NCBI GenBank assembly: GCA_902560185.1
Contig: CACEKW010000008.1
Location: 1-33,648, forward strand
DNA: 33,648 bases
Origin: an uncultured Pelagibacteraceae bacterium
GTDB lineage: Bacteria; Pseudomonadota; Alphaproteobacteria; Pelagibacterales; Pelagibacteraceae
Reading direction: 5' to 3'
The notes beneath the pieces are model-generated. The model was not told where the DNA came from and did no database searches. It worked only from the letters and a program-made list of their open reading frames with translations. Below, piece after piece: positions 13,911 to 21,744 of this stretch. Both the position numbers and the translations under genes were made by a program. Numbering within the stretch: the stretch's first letter is position 1; each line of letters begins with the position of its first letter.

Positions 13911-15353
13911 ATGAGCGGTAAACTCTGGGATAATTATAATGCAACAAAAGCATACGACGGCTATTTTACTAATGAAAATAAACTAAGAAAACATGCTGTT
14001 ATAATTTCAAATATTTTAGAAAGATACGGTAAAGAAAAACTTCAAGAAATAGAAAAAAATTGCCAAAGCACAATAAGTGCTAGAGGAATTAACTTTAGAG
14101 TTTATGCTGCTAATAACAGAGCAGAGGAGAAGAAATGGCCATTAGATATTATTCCAAGAATAATTCCTAAATCACAATGGAATAAGGTAACTAAAGGTTT
14201 AAAGCAAAGAGTAAAAGCTTTGAATTTATTTATTGATGACGTTTACAATCAAAAGAAAATTTTTAAAGATAATGTTATTCCTCGAGAAATTATTTTTAAT
14301 TCACCTTACTATGTAAAGGAATGTGAAGGATTTTCACCTAAATATAAATCTTGGGCAAATATATCTGGAGTAGATTTAATCAGGAATAAAAATGGAGATT
14401 ATTTAGTTTTAGAGGATAATTTAAGAGTGCCATCTGGTGTTTCTTATATGCTTGAGAACAGAATGGTAATGAGAGATGTTTTTCCTGAACTATTTACGAG
14501 ATATAAAGTTGCATCAATACATCAATACACCAACAAACTTTTTAATTGTATGAATGAATGTATTCCTAAAAAAACTGCTCATCCACATATGGTAGTTTTG
14601 ACACCAGGAATTTATAATTCTGCTTACTTTGAACATTCTTTTTTAGCAGAGCAAATGGGAATTGCTTTGGTAGAGGGAAAAGATTTATTTGTTGAAAATG
14701 ATAATGTTTATATGAAAACTGTAAAAGGTCCTTTGAAAGTTGATTGCATATACAGAAGATTAGACGATAATTTCTTAGATCCCAAAGCTTTTAATAAAGA
14801 CTCTCTCATTGGTGTTCCTGGATTATTCAAATGCTGGTTAAAAAAGAATGTAGGTATAATTAATGCTATTGGTACAGGTGTTGCTGACGATAAGGTAGTT
14901 TATTCATATGTAAATAAGATGATAGTTTATTATTTAGGCGAACAACCTATTTTAAATCAAGTTGAAACATATTTGTGTCATGACGAAAGTCAAAAAAAGT
15001 ATGTTTTAGAAAATTTATCTAAACTAGTAGTTAAACCTGCAAATGCTTCAGGTGGTTATGGAATTATGATAGGTCCTAAAGCCTCAACTAAAGAAAGAGA
15101 GGAAGTCGCAGAAAAAATTAAAAAGTGTCCTCGAGAATATATTGCGCAACCTCTAGAAACTTTGTCTACTGCTCCAACAATTACTGATAAAGATATAGAA
15201 CCAAGGCATTTAGACTTAAGACCATTTGTTTTAAGTGGTAAAACTAATTATGTTACCACTGGTGGACTGACTAGAGTTGCACTCAGAAAAGGAAGTACTA
15301 TTGTCAATAGTTCCCAAGGTGGTGGTTCAAAAGACACTTTGATTGTTGAATAG
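13911..15353 (+). CDS. Circularly permuted ATP-grasp family protein
   Basis: The 480-aa protein is of the circularly permuted ATP-grasp type (DUF404/DUF407, glutathionylspermidine-synthase-like fold). Conserved stretches include FRVYAANN near 81-88, the PRIIPKSQW region, DDVYNQKKIF, GVDLIRNKNGDYLVLEDNLR, PSGVSYMLENR, and the C-terminal VVKPANASGGYGIMIGP with ECP-like and LRPFVL stretches. Such proteins sit in operons with Anbu, a transglutaminase-like protease and an alpha-E protein, and are thought to ligate a peptide or amine. Here only Anbu is present, on the opposite strand. The ATG is preceded by an 11-bp inverted repeat instead of a Shine-Dalgarno. Its end is 7 bp from the convergent zur gene. 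Confidence 0.88.
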   Translation: MSGKLWDNYNATKAYDGYFTNENKLRKHAVIISNILERYGKEKLQEIEKNCQSTISARGINFRVYAANNRAEEKKWPLDIIPRIIPKSQWNKVTKGLKQRVKALNLFIDDVYNQKKIFKDNVIPREIIFNSPYYVKECEGFSPKYKSWANISGVDLIRNKNGDYLVLEDNLRVPSGVSYMLENRMVMRDVFPELFTRYKVASIHQYTNKLFNCMNECIPKKTAHPHMVVLTPGIYNSAYFEHSFLAEQMGIALVEGKDLFVENDNVYMKTVKGPLKVDCIYRRLDDNFLDPKAFNKDSLIGVPGLFKCWLKKNVGIINAIGTGVADDKVVYSYVNKMIVYYLGEQPILNQVETYLCHDESQKKYVLENLSKLVVKPANASGGYGIMIGPKASTKEREEVAEKIKKCPREYIAQPLETLSTAPTITDKDIEPRHLDLRPFVLSGKTNYVTTGGLTRVALRKGSTIVNSSQGGGSKDTLIVE

Positions 15354-15360
15354 AAGTATT

Positions 15361-15759
15361 TTATTTAACTTTACATTTTTTACATAATCCAAAAAATTCA
15401 AGATTATATTTAATGTACTTCATGCCATCTTTATCCTTAAAATTAGCTAAATATTTTGAGAGACTATCATTACTTATTTCTGTTACTTTTTCACAAATTT
15501 CACAAATTGAAAATGCAGTTGCTTTAGCTACCTGACAACTTGAATTATGACATGCGATAAAGGCATTGCGACTTTCAATTTTGTGGATTTTTCCTATTTC
15601 AACCAACTTATCTAACGCTCGATAAACTTGTAGAGGAGCTTTAATACCTTTTTTTTGAACATTATAAAGTATCGTGTAAGCTTTAAGTGGCTCAGGTGAT
15701 TTGTTAATCAAATCAAAAATAATTTGCTGATTTTTTGAAAGGGTTTGCATTTTTCCCAT
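15361..15759 (-). CDS. zur: Zinc uptake regulator Zur (Fur family)
   Basis: The 132-aa Fur-family repressor has an N-terminal winged helix (about 1-75, with APLQVYRALDKLVEIGKIHKI). Its structural zinc site is made of two CxxC pairs, C86/C89 and C126/C129. Additional C70, H71 and C75 may bind metal. Zinc-bound Zur represses high-affinity zinc uptake genes. Assignment to Zur over Fur or Mur rests on the context: it is the last gene of a znuC-znuB-zur unit, 15 bp after znuB, and faces tandem Zur-box-like palindromes upstream of znuC and znuA. A GAGGAA Shine-Dalgarno lies before ATG 15759; a second ATG three codons in is less likely. Confidence 0.9.
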   Translation of the reverse strand: MGKMQTLSKNQQIIFDLINKSPEPLKAYTILYNVQKKGIKAPLQVYRALDKLVEIGKIHKIESRNAFIACHNSSCQVAKATAFSICEICEKVTEISNDSLSKYLANFKDKDGMKYIKYNLEFFGLCKKCKVK

Positions 15760-15774
15760 TTTACCAATTCCTCA

Positions 15775-16578
15775 CTAATTTTTCAATTTAATTGATTGTT
15801 TAATTTTGAATAATGAAAGTATAAATAATAATAAGGCTGCAGTTATAATTGATGGACCTGAGGATGTATTAAATTCTAAAGATGTGAACAAACCTATAAT
15901 GACAGATAATAATCCTCCTATAATTGAGTAGATAACCATTTTCTGCGGACTAGTTGAGATATTTCTAGCCATTGCAGCTGGTATAATTAACATCCCTGTT
16001 ATTAATAACAATCCTACCATTTTTATTGAAATCGCAATGATTGCTGCCATTAGGATTGTAAATATTGTTTTAGCTCTATCAGGGTTTAGACCTTCGGCTT
16101 CTGCTAGTTCATAATTTACCGTTGAGGCAAATAAAGATTTCCAAATGAATTTTAAAGTTATTAAAATCAATGCACCTCCTATCCAGATAATTAACAAGTC
16201 GTCTACTGACACTGCTAAAATATCTCCAAATAATAATCCCATAATATCAAATCTGATAAATGTTAAAAAACCTATAACAACAAGTCCAACGGCTAGAGAT
16301 GAATGAGCCAGAAGGCCCAACAAAGCATCACCTGGTAGATTGGTTTTTTTTTGTAGTTGAATTAAAATAATTGCTATCAGTGAAGAAATAATAAATACTG
16401 ATAATGCAATATTAAATTCCATTGTAAAAGCTAATGTGACACCTAATAATGCGGAGTGAGCCAATGTATCACCAAAATAAGATAATCTTCTCCAAATAAC
16501 AAAACAACCAAGAGGTCCCGTTACTAAAGCAACTCCAATTCCAGCTACCAAAGCTCTTATAAAAAAATCATCAAACAT
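15775..16578 (-). CDS. znuB: Zinc ABC transporter permease ZnuB
   Basis: Inner-membrane permease of the ABC-3 family, 267 aa with about seven to eight helices. Family stretches include GPLGCFVIWRRLSYFGDTLAHSALLGV near the N-terminus, LGLLAHSSLAVGLV in the middle, and GLLLITGMLIIPAAMARNIS in the C-terminal half. The start at 16578 is one base from the znuC stop, giving coupled expression. The neighbouring His-rich ZnuA and Zur point to zinc rather than manganese as substrate. Confidence 0.95.
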   Translation of the reverse strand: MFDDFFIRALVAGIGVALVTGPLGCFVIWRRLSYFGDTLAHSALLGVTLAFTMEFNIALSVFIISSLIAIILIQLQKKTNLPGDALLGLLAHSSLAVGLVVIGFLTFIRFDIMGLLFGDILAVSVDDLLIIWIGGALILITLKFIWKSLFASTVNYELAEAEGLNPDRAKTIFTILMAAIIAISIKMVGLLLITGMLIIPAAMARNISTSPQKMVIYSIIGGLLSVIIGLFTSLEFNTSSGPSIITAALLLFILSLFKIKQSIKLKN

Positions 16579-17325
16579 TTAATTTTTTTTAATTTCACCC
16601 TCATCTGTATGAATATGGTCGTGCTTATGTTCATATCTTGACAATATTTGCGAAGCTTGTTCACCGAATAAAGCTTTATACTCATTGTTTTTCGCAACAT
16701 CTAATGGAGATCCTGAGCAACAGACATGGCCGTTTAAACAAACAACATGGTCTGTTGCACTCATCACAGTATGTAAATCATGAGAAATTAATAGAATGCC
16801 ACAATCTAATTCATCAGAAATTTTCTTAATTAGTTCATATAAAGCAATTTCACCAGTAAAATCTACTCCTTGCACTGGTTCATCAAGCACTAATAGATCA
16901 GGTTTTTTTGATATAGCTCTAGCGAGCAGCACTCTTTGAAATTCACCACCAGATAAATCTCCTAAATTTTTATCTTTTAAATGAATTACACCGGTTAAAG
17001 ACAAAGCTTCATCTATTATTTCATTATTTAGATTTTCAGTTAATACCATGAAATCACTTACCCTTAGCGGTAAAGTCCAATCAATGGAGATTTTCTGTGG
17101 AACATATCCAACTTTATTGGTGTATTTTTCAACTGAACCATCAATCTTTTTGTAAATACCTAAAGCAATTTTAGCTGTTGTGCTTTTTCCTGATCCATTT
17201 GGACCTATAAGAGTAACTATTTTACCTTTTTCAACTTGTAGTGAGACTCCTTTGACTAACCATTTGTTGTTCAACTGTAAACCAGCATCGTTTAATTTTA
17301 CCAATATATTTTGATCAGTACTCAT
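16579..17325 (-). CDS. znuC: Zinc ABC transporter ATP-binding protein ZnuC
   Basis: The 248-aa ATPase has Walker A GPNGSGKST at 41-49, Q77, ABC signature LSGGE at 124-128, Walker B LLVLDEP with D148/E149, and H182 in SHDLHTV. The C-terminal tail carries a short His-rich motif (YEHKHDHIHTDEG) that may sense or bind zinc. It is the first gene of the znuC-znuB-zur unit. Its start lies 20 bp from the nearer of two Zur-box-like palindromes shared with divergent znuA, so zinc-replete repression is likely. Confidence 0.95.
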   Translation of the reverse strand: MSTDQNILVKLNDAGLQLNNKWLVKGVSLQVEKGKIVTLIGPNGSGKSTTAKIALGIYKKIDGSVEKYTNKVGYVPQKISIDWTLPLRVSDFMVLTENLNNEIIDEALSLTGVIHLKDKNLGDLSGGEFQRVLLARAISKKPDLLVLDEPVQGVDFTGEIALYELIKKISDELDCGILLISHDLHTVMSATDHVVCLNGHVCCSGSPLDVAKNNEYKALFGEQASQILSRYEHKHDHIHTDEGEIKKN

Positions 17326-17345
17326 TTTATTTCTTGACTAATAAG

Positions 17346-17378
17346 TGTTATATTATTACATAGTGTTATATTATAACA
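17346..17378. promoter_or_regulatory. Tandem Zur boxes in the znuC/znuA divergent promoter
   Basis: Two 15-bp palindromes lie 18 bp apart, start to start. TGTTATATTATTACA (17346-17360) has one mismatched pair. TGTTATATTATAACA (17364-17378) is perfect around a central T. Both fit the proteobacterial Zur box core GTTATA-N-TATAAC. They occupy the centre of the 71-bp gap and overlap plausible promoter elements for both genes; on the minus strand TTGTTA begins at 17379. Binding by the nearby Zur is inferred. Confidence 0.85.
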
Positions 17379-17396
17379 ATCTTAATAAATAAAACT

Positions 17397-18449
17397 ATGA
17401 AAACAATAAAAAAACTACCCTTAATATTATCATTATTATCATTACTAACAATTTTTACGCCTGCTAATGCTGAAATAAAAGTAGTAGCAACAATTAAACC
17501 AATTCATTCTCTTGCAAGTTATCTAATGGATGGTGTTGGTAAACCAGATTTAATCGTTGATGGTTATGCTTCACCACATGGATTTGCTCTTAAACCATCA
17601 CATGCAAAAATGATTCAAAATGCAGATATTATATTTTGGGTAGGAGAGGACATAGAAAGTTTCTTAGAAAAACCATTAAAAACTATTGCAAAAAAAGCTG
17701 AAAAAATTGAATTAATGGAAATTAAAGGTTTAACTAAACTTAAATTTAGAGAAAGAAATATTTTTGAAGAGCATGATCATGGTCATAAAGAAGACGATCA
17801 TGATGATCATGCAAAAAAAGAGGATGATCATGACGATCACGATCATGATAAAAAGGAAAAAGAACATGGTCATGATGAACACGGACATGACGATGAGCAT
17901 AAAAAAGATGGTCACGATGAGCATGGTCATGAAGGACATGCACATGGCGAATTTGATCCACATATCTGGTTAGATCCTATGAATGCAAAAGTAATTTTAA
18001 GCGAGATGGCTGAGCACTTAATCGAAAATGATCAAAAAAATGAGGCTAAATATAAAGCAAATTTAAAAAAAGCTCATAATGATTTAGATAAACTTACAAA
18101 AAAAGTTAAGTCTGAATTAAATAAAGATTTTAAATCAGTAGTTTTCCATGACGCCTATCAATACTTTGAAAAAAGATTTGGGATAAATATTCTTGGAGCA
18201 TTTACAGTAAATACAGACGTTATGCCGGGTGCTGAGCAATTAGCTGAAATCAGAGAGGTAATTGAGCATGATAAAGTTAGTTGTATATTTTCAGAGCCTC
18301 AATTTAATCCTGATATTATTAAAGCTGTAGCAAAAGATACTAATGTTGCAACAGGTGTAATTGATCCATTAGGAGCTACACTTGATCCAGGTAAGGATTT
18401 GTATTTTGATTTAATAGGTAATATGTCAAAATCTTTCAAAGGTTGTTAA
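17397..18449 (+). CDS. znuA: Periplasmic zinc-binding protein ZnuA
   Basis: Zinc-capturing component of ZnuABC. The 350-aa product has a signal peptide at 1-25 (ANA cleavage). The zinc ligands expected for the cluster A-I family are visible: H61 (ASPHGF), H189 (DPHIWLDP), the histidine in FHDAYQYF, and the aspartate in TLDPGKD. Between 124 and 184 lies a low-complexity His/Asp/Lys loop with 18 histidines, typical of zinc-specific ZnuA. The GAT/CAT repeats encoding it produce spurious open frames on both strands. The start is 18 bp from the perfect Zur box. The gene is transcribed alone, divergent from znuC. Confidence 0.96.
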   Translation: MKTIKKLPLILSLLSLLTIFTPANAEIKVVATIKPIHSLASYLMDGVGKPDLIVDGYASPHGFALKPSHAKMIQNADIIFWVGEDIESFLEKPLKTIAKKAEKIELMEIKGLTKLKFRERNIFEEHDHGHKEDDHDDHAKKEDDHDDHDHDKKEKEHGHDEHGHDDEHKKDGHDEHGHEGHAHGEFDPHIWLDPMNAKVILSEMAEHLIENDQKNEAKYKANLKKAHNDLDKLTKKVKSELNKDFKSVVFHDAYQYFEKRFGINILGAFTVNTDVMPGAEQLAEIREVIEHDKVSCIFSEPQFNPDIIKAVAKDTNVATGVIDPLGATLDPGKDLYFDLIGNMSKSFKGC

Positions 18450-18491
18450 TTAGAAATTGATCTTTAGTTATAAATAATATCTAATAATGGG

Positions 18492-19490
18492 ATGAGTACA
18501 GTTTCCCTGACATTAGATGAAATTTTTGATTTAGCTAAAAAAACTTTACTAGCTAATGGTTGTGATGATGAAACAGCTTCTATTCTGTCTGACCTGATTA
18601 GAAATGCCGAAAGGGATGGATCTTTATCACATGGTTTGTTTAGATTACCTGCATATGTGAGTGGTTTAAAAAGCGGAAAAATTAATGGTAAAGGAAAGCC
18701 TGAAATTAAAAAAATTTCTTCATCAGTTATAAAAGTTCAAGGGAATAATTGTTTAGCGCCAGTAGTTTTAAATAAAGGGTTGCCTGAATTAGCTAAAGCT
18801 GCAAAAGAAAATGGTGTAGCAGTGCTTGCAATAAATAATTCTCATCACATGGCAGCGATGTGGCCCGAAACAGAAAAGTTAGCAGAAGAAGGTTTAGTTG
18901 CTTTTGCATGCACATCATACAAACCTGCTGTAGCACCTGCTGGTGCAATCAAACCATTGTTTGGAACAAATCCGATTTCATTTGCTTGGCCGCGACCTGG
19001 TAAAACTCCAGTCGTTTATGATATGGCCACAGCATCAATGGCAATGGGAGAAGTCCAAGTCGCTAAAAGAGAAGGGCACAAAGTTCCACTTGGAACTGGT
19101 TTAACTAAAGATGGTAAAGAGACTACTGATCCAGGCGCAATTGCAGATGGTGGTGTATTACTTCCTTTTGGTGGTTACAAAGGTTCAGCAATAGCAATGA
19201 TGGTTGAGTTAATGGCTGGTGCTTTGGTTGGTGATAATTTTAGTTTTGAAACAGCAGCCAAAGATAATAACGATGGTGGACCACCAAGTGGGGGAGAATT
19301 TATCATTGCAATTTCACCTGACAAAACTTCAGGAACAAATTGGCAAAAACATGCAGATGAGTTTTTTGATAAAATGAAATCTTTTGATGGGGTTAGACTT
19401 CCAGGTGAAAGAAGACACAAAAATAGATTAGATAAAGGCCCTCGAAATATTAATGAAGACTTGGTTAATAAAATAAAATCTCTAAGCTAA
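18492..19490 (+). CDS. Ldh/MDH-family NAD(P)-dependent oxidoreductase, DpkA-like
   Basis: The 332-aa protein is of the malate/L-lactate dehydrogenase family, distinct from classical LDH. It has RDGSLSHGLFRLP with catalytic-region H47, NNSHHMAAMWPETE near 115-128, FGTNPISFAWP at 157-167 and GYKGSAIAMMVELM in the C-terminal third. The SHHMAAMWP stretch is more like delta-1-piperideine-2-carboxylate/delta-1-pyrroline-2-carboxylate reductases (DpkA) than like malate dehydrogenases. That would mean a role in lysine or hydroxyproline-type amino acid catabolism. Substrate remains uncertain. It follows znuA by 42 bp but is unrelated to zinc import. Its end overlaps the convergent xth gene by 9 bp. 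Confidence 0.82.
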   Translation: MSTVSLTLDEIFDLAKKTLLANGCDDETASILSDLIRNAERDGSLSHGLFRLPAYVSGLKSGKINGKGKPEIKKISSSVIKVQGNNCLAPVVLNKGLPELAKAAKENGVAVLAINNSHHMAAMWPETEKLAEEGLVAFACTSYKPAVAPAGAIKPLFGTNPISFAWPRPGKTPVVYDMATASMAMGEVQVAKREGHKVPLGTGLTKDGKETTDPGAIADGGVLLPFGGYKGSAIAMMVELMAGALVGDNFSFETAAKDNNDGGPPSGGEFIIAISPDKTSGTNWQKHADEFFDKMKSFDGVRLPGERRHKNRLDKGPRNINEDLVNKIKSLS

Positions 19491-20258
19491 AGTTATTTCA
19501 ATCGGTGTATGATCTGAAGGTTTTTCACGACCTCTTGGATCTTTATTAATATTTATACCTTTAATTTGATCAATTAAAGAATTTGAAACTAAGAAGTGAT
19601 CAATTCGCATCCCATTATTTTTTTGCCAAGCACCTCTCATGTAGTCCCAAAAGGTATAACCTTCCTTAGTTTCATTAAAATGTCTATAGACATCACTAAA
19701 ACCAAGGTTGATCATTTCTCTTAATTTTTTTCTTATTTCCAATCTAAACAGAGCATCATTCTCAAAACTTTTTGGATTATAAACATCTTCAGGTGCTGGA
19801 ATAATGTTAAAATCTCCAGCAAGAATAATATTTGAATTTTTTTTACTTAAACTCTTTAATTGTTGAATTAAATCATCCAACCATTGTTTCTTATATTTAT
19901 ATTTATCCGTATCTACAGGATTTCCATTAGGTGTATAAATATTTATTAATTGAATATTTTTCTTCTTATACTCCAGTTCAGCTGAAATTATTCTCGATTG
20001 CTTTAGTTTATCTTTGATTAAATCAGTTTTAATATTTTTTAATTTACCTTTAGATATAATTGCAACCCCATTATAACTTTTTTGGCCAAACACGTGACTT
20101 TCATAATCCATTGCAGAAAAATCATCATAGGGAAAGTTTACATCCTCTGTTTTGATTTCCTGCATCATTAAGATATCTGGTTTATATTTTAAGAGATAAC
20201 TTTTGATATTATCTATACGAGCTCTCACAGAATTTACATTCCATGAAGAAATAATCAT
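19482..20258 (-). CDS. xth: Exodeoxyribonuclease III (AP endonuclease)
   Basis: The 258-aa Mg-dependent nuclease cuts at abasic sites and digests 3' ends in base excision repair. Motifs are SSWNVNSVRAR (N7), MMQEIK (E34), IYTPNG, LAGDFNIIPAPEDVYNP, and the C-terminal SDHTPIEI with catalytic H250. The length matches the family. I start at ATG 20258, whose A overlaps the erpA stop (TAATG). A start 30 bp further upstream in the same frame would prepend ten residues that are only the shadow of the erpA C-terminus. Confidence 0.95.
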   Translation of the reverse strand: MIISSWNVNSVRARIDNIKSYLLKYKPDILMMQEIKTEDVNFPYDDFSAMDYESHVFGQKSYNGVAIISKGKLKNIKTDLIKDKLKQSRIISAELEYKKKNIQLINIYTPNGNPVDTDKYKYKKQWLDDLIQQLKSLSKKNSNIILAGDFNIIPAPEDVYNPKSFENDALFRLEIRKKLREMINLGFSDVYRHFNETKEGYTFWDYMRGAWQKNNGMRIDHFLVSNSLIDQIKGININKDPRGREKPSDHTPIEITLA

Positions 20259-20575
20259 TAAAGAGAAAAAGAAACACCACAACCACAAGATGACTTAGTT
20301 TGTGGATTAGTTATCTTAAATTGTTCACCAATTAATTCTGAAACATAATCAACTTCAGAGCCTTTTAATAAATCTGCTGAAGTTTTATCAATTAAAATAT
20401 TTTCAAAGTTTAAATCATCTTTTGATTTTTCTTTATCAAAAGTGAATTCGTATTGAAATCCTGAGCAACCACCACCTTTAATAGCGATTCTAAAAAAAGA
20501 CCCTTTATCTTTTTTAGACAGCAAAACATTGATCTGTTTTAGTGCTTTATCAGTAAATTTAATTTCTTTAATCAT
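20258..20575 (-). CDS. erpA: Iron-sulfur cluster insertion protein ErpA / HesB-IscA family
   Basis: The 105-aa A-type carrier delivers Fe-S clusters to target enzymes. The three conserved cysteines are present: C37 in GGGCSGFQY, and C97 and C99 in the C-terminal SSCGCGVSF. The gene overlaps xth by one base and diverges from dgt across 50 bp. This erpA-xth versus dgt-argS arrangement is familiar in alphaproteobacteria. Whether it serves as ErpA, IscA or SufA cannot be fixed from sequence. Confidence 0.9.
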   Translation of the reverse strand: MIKEIKFTDKALKQINVLLSKKDKGSFFRIAIKGGGCSGFQYEFTFDKEKSKDDLNFENILIDKTSADLLKGSEVDYVSELIGEQFKITNPQTKSSCGCGVSFSL

Positions 20576-20597
20576 AATTGATCACTGGTATTAGTAA

Positions 20598-20604
20598 TAT
20601 AATA
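20598..20604. promoter_or_regulatory. Candidate shared -10 region for erpA and dgt
   Basis: The 50-bp gap between divergent erpA and dgt contains TATAAT at 20598-20603 on plus and TATTAT (20599-20604) on minus. The same few bases may thus serve as -10 element in both directions. The -35 matches are poor. For dgt the only SD-like AAAGG directly touches the start codon, too close for normal use. Confidence 0.3.
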
Positions 20605-20625
20605 CTTAATATTTTATTTTAAAGG

Positions 20626-21744
20626 ATGAAAAAATACTCAAAGATAGGTCAATTCAAAAGTAAAGGTAGGATATTTAAGGAATCTTTGTCAAAATATAGA
20701 TCACCTTATCAAAGAGATAGAGATCGTATTATTCACAGCGCTTCATTTAGAAGATTGAAACATAAAACACAGGTATTTGTTAATACTGAAGGGGATCATT
20801 ATAGAACTCGAATTACTCATTCTATGGAGGTTGCTCAAATAGCAAGATCTATCGCTAGATATTTCAGTTTGAACGAGGACTTAGCAGAAACACTTAGTTT
20901 AGCGCACGATTTGGGCCACACTCCTTTCGGTCATGCAGGTGAAGATGCTTTAAATGAATGTATGAGCATTCATGGAGGGTTTGATCACAATTTACAAACA
21001 TTAAGAATTGTTATGTTTTTAGAAAATAAGTATTTGAAATTTAGTGGCTTAAATCTTTCTGTTGAAACATTAGAGGGACTTTTAAAACACAATGGTCCAG
21101 TTGAAGATTTTCATTTAGTTGATGAATTGATAGGTGTTAAAAAATTTAAAAACATGATTAATTTTAATACCTTTCCATCACTAGAGGCTCAAATTTCATC
21201 TATATCTGATGATATTGCTTATAATAACCATGACATACAAGATGGCATAAAAGCAAACTTATTTAGATTAGAAGAGTTAGTAGAAATTGATTTTTTTAAA
21301 AATATTTATAGAAAATATAAAAAAAAAATTAACAAAAAAAATTACAAGATTGCAACTTACCAGATCATAAGAGACTCAATTGACTTAATGATCAAAGATT
21401 TAATAAGTAATACCATCAAAAATCTTAATCAAAATAAAATTAAGAGTAGAAATGATTTGAATAAAACTGATTTTCTTATTGTTGATTTCTCTGATAAAAT
21501 TAAAAATTCTGATAATGAAATTAGGTATTTTTTAAGGTCCAAAATGTACAATAACAAGAATGTGCTAAATAAAAATAATAAAGGTAAATTAATAATTAAA
21601 AAATTGTTTGCCAAAATAAGTAAAAATCCGGCAAAGTTTATTTCAAAAGAACATTTATCTAAAAACAAATATCGATCAGTTTCTGATTTTATTTCTGGTA
21701 TGACTGATAGATATGCTATCAACCTTTATAACGATATCAAATGA
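20626..21744 (+). CDS. dgt: dGTPase-like HD-domain deoxynucleotide triphosphohydrolase
   Basis: The 372-aa protein is of the dNTPase HD family. Metal ligands are H65 (RITHSMEVAQIAR), H94/D95 (SLAHDLGHTPFGHAGE) and an aspartate near residue 195 (SISDDIAYNNHD). The N-terminus has SPYQRDRDRIIHSASFRRLKHKTQV, characteristic of the type that is encoded upstream of argS in alphaproteobacteria. The enzyme hydrolyses dNTPs to nucleosides and triphosphate; its preference for dGTP here is not established. The stop overlaps the argS start by 4 bp (ATGA). Confidence 0.93.
   Translation: MKKYSKIGQFKSKGRIFKESLSKYRSPYQRDRDRIIHSASFRRLKHKTQVFVNTEGDHYRTRITHSMEVAQIARSIARYFSLNEDLAETLSLAHDLGHTPFGHAGEDALNECMSIHGGFDHNLQTLRIVMFLENKYLKFSGLNLSVETLEGLLKHNGPVEDFHLVDELIGVKKFKNMINFNTFPSLEAQISSISDDIAYNNHDIQDGIKANLFRLEELVEIDFFKNIYRKYKKKINKKNYKIATYQIIRDSIDLMIKDLISNTIKNLNQNKIKSRNDLNKTDFLIVDFSDKIKNSDNEIRYFLRSKMYNNKNVLNKNNKGKLIIKKLFAKISKNPAKFISKEHLSKNKYRSVSDFISGMTDRYAINLYNDIK

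Noticed and set aside
17764-17945. Short repeated GATCATG-like units that look like a repeat array
   Set aside because: The units are irregular and inside a continuous coding frame, without spacers of constant length; not CRISPR.
17730-17973. Three overlapping open frames (both strands) with Met/Ile/His-rich or His/Asp-rich translations
   Set aside because: They are shadows of the His/Asp repeat region of znuA, whose frame is strongly supported by its domain motifs on both sides.
20259-20288. Ten-residue N-terminal extension of xth
   Set aside because: It overlies the erpA C-terminus; exonuclease III proteins start directly at the SSWNVNS motif, and TAATG coupling is usual in this genome.
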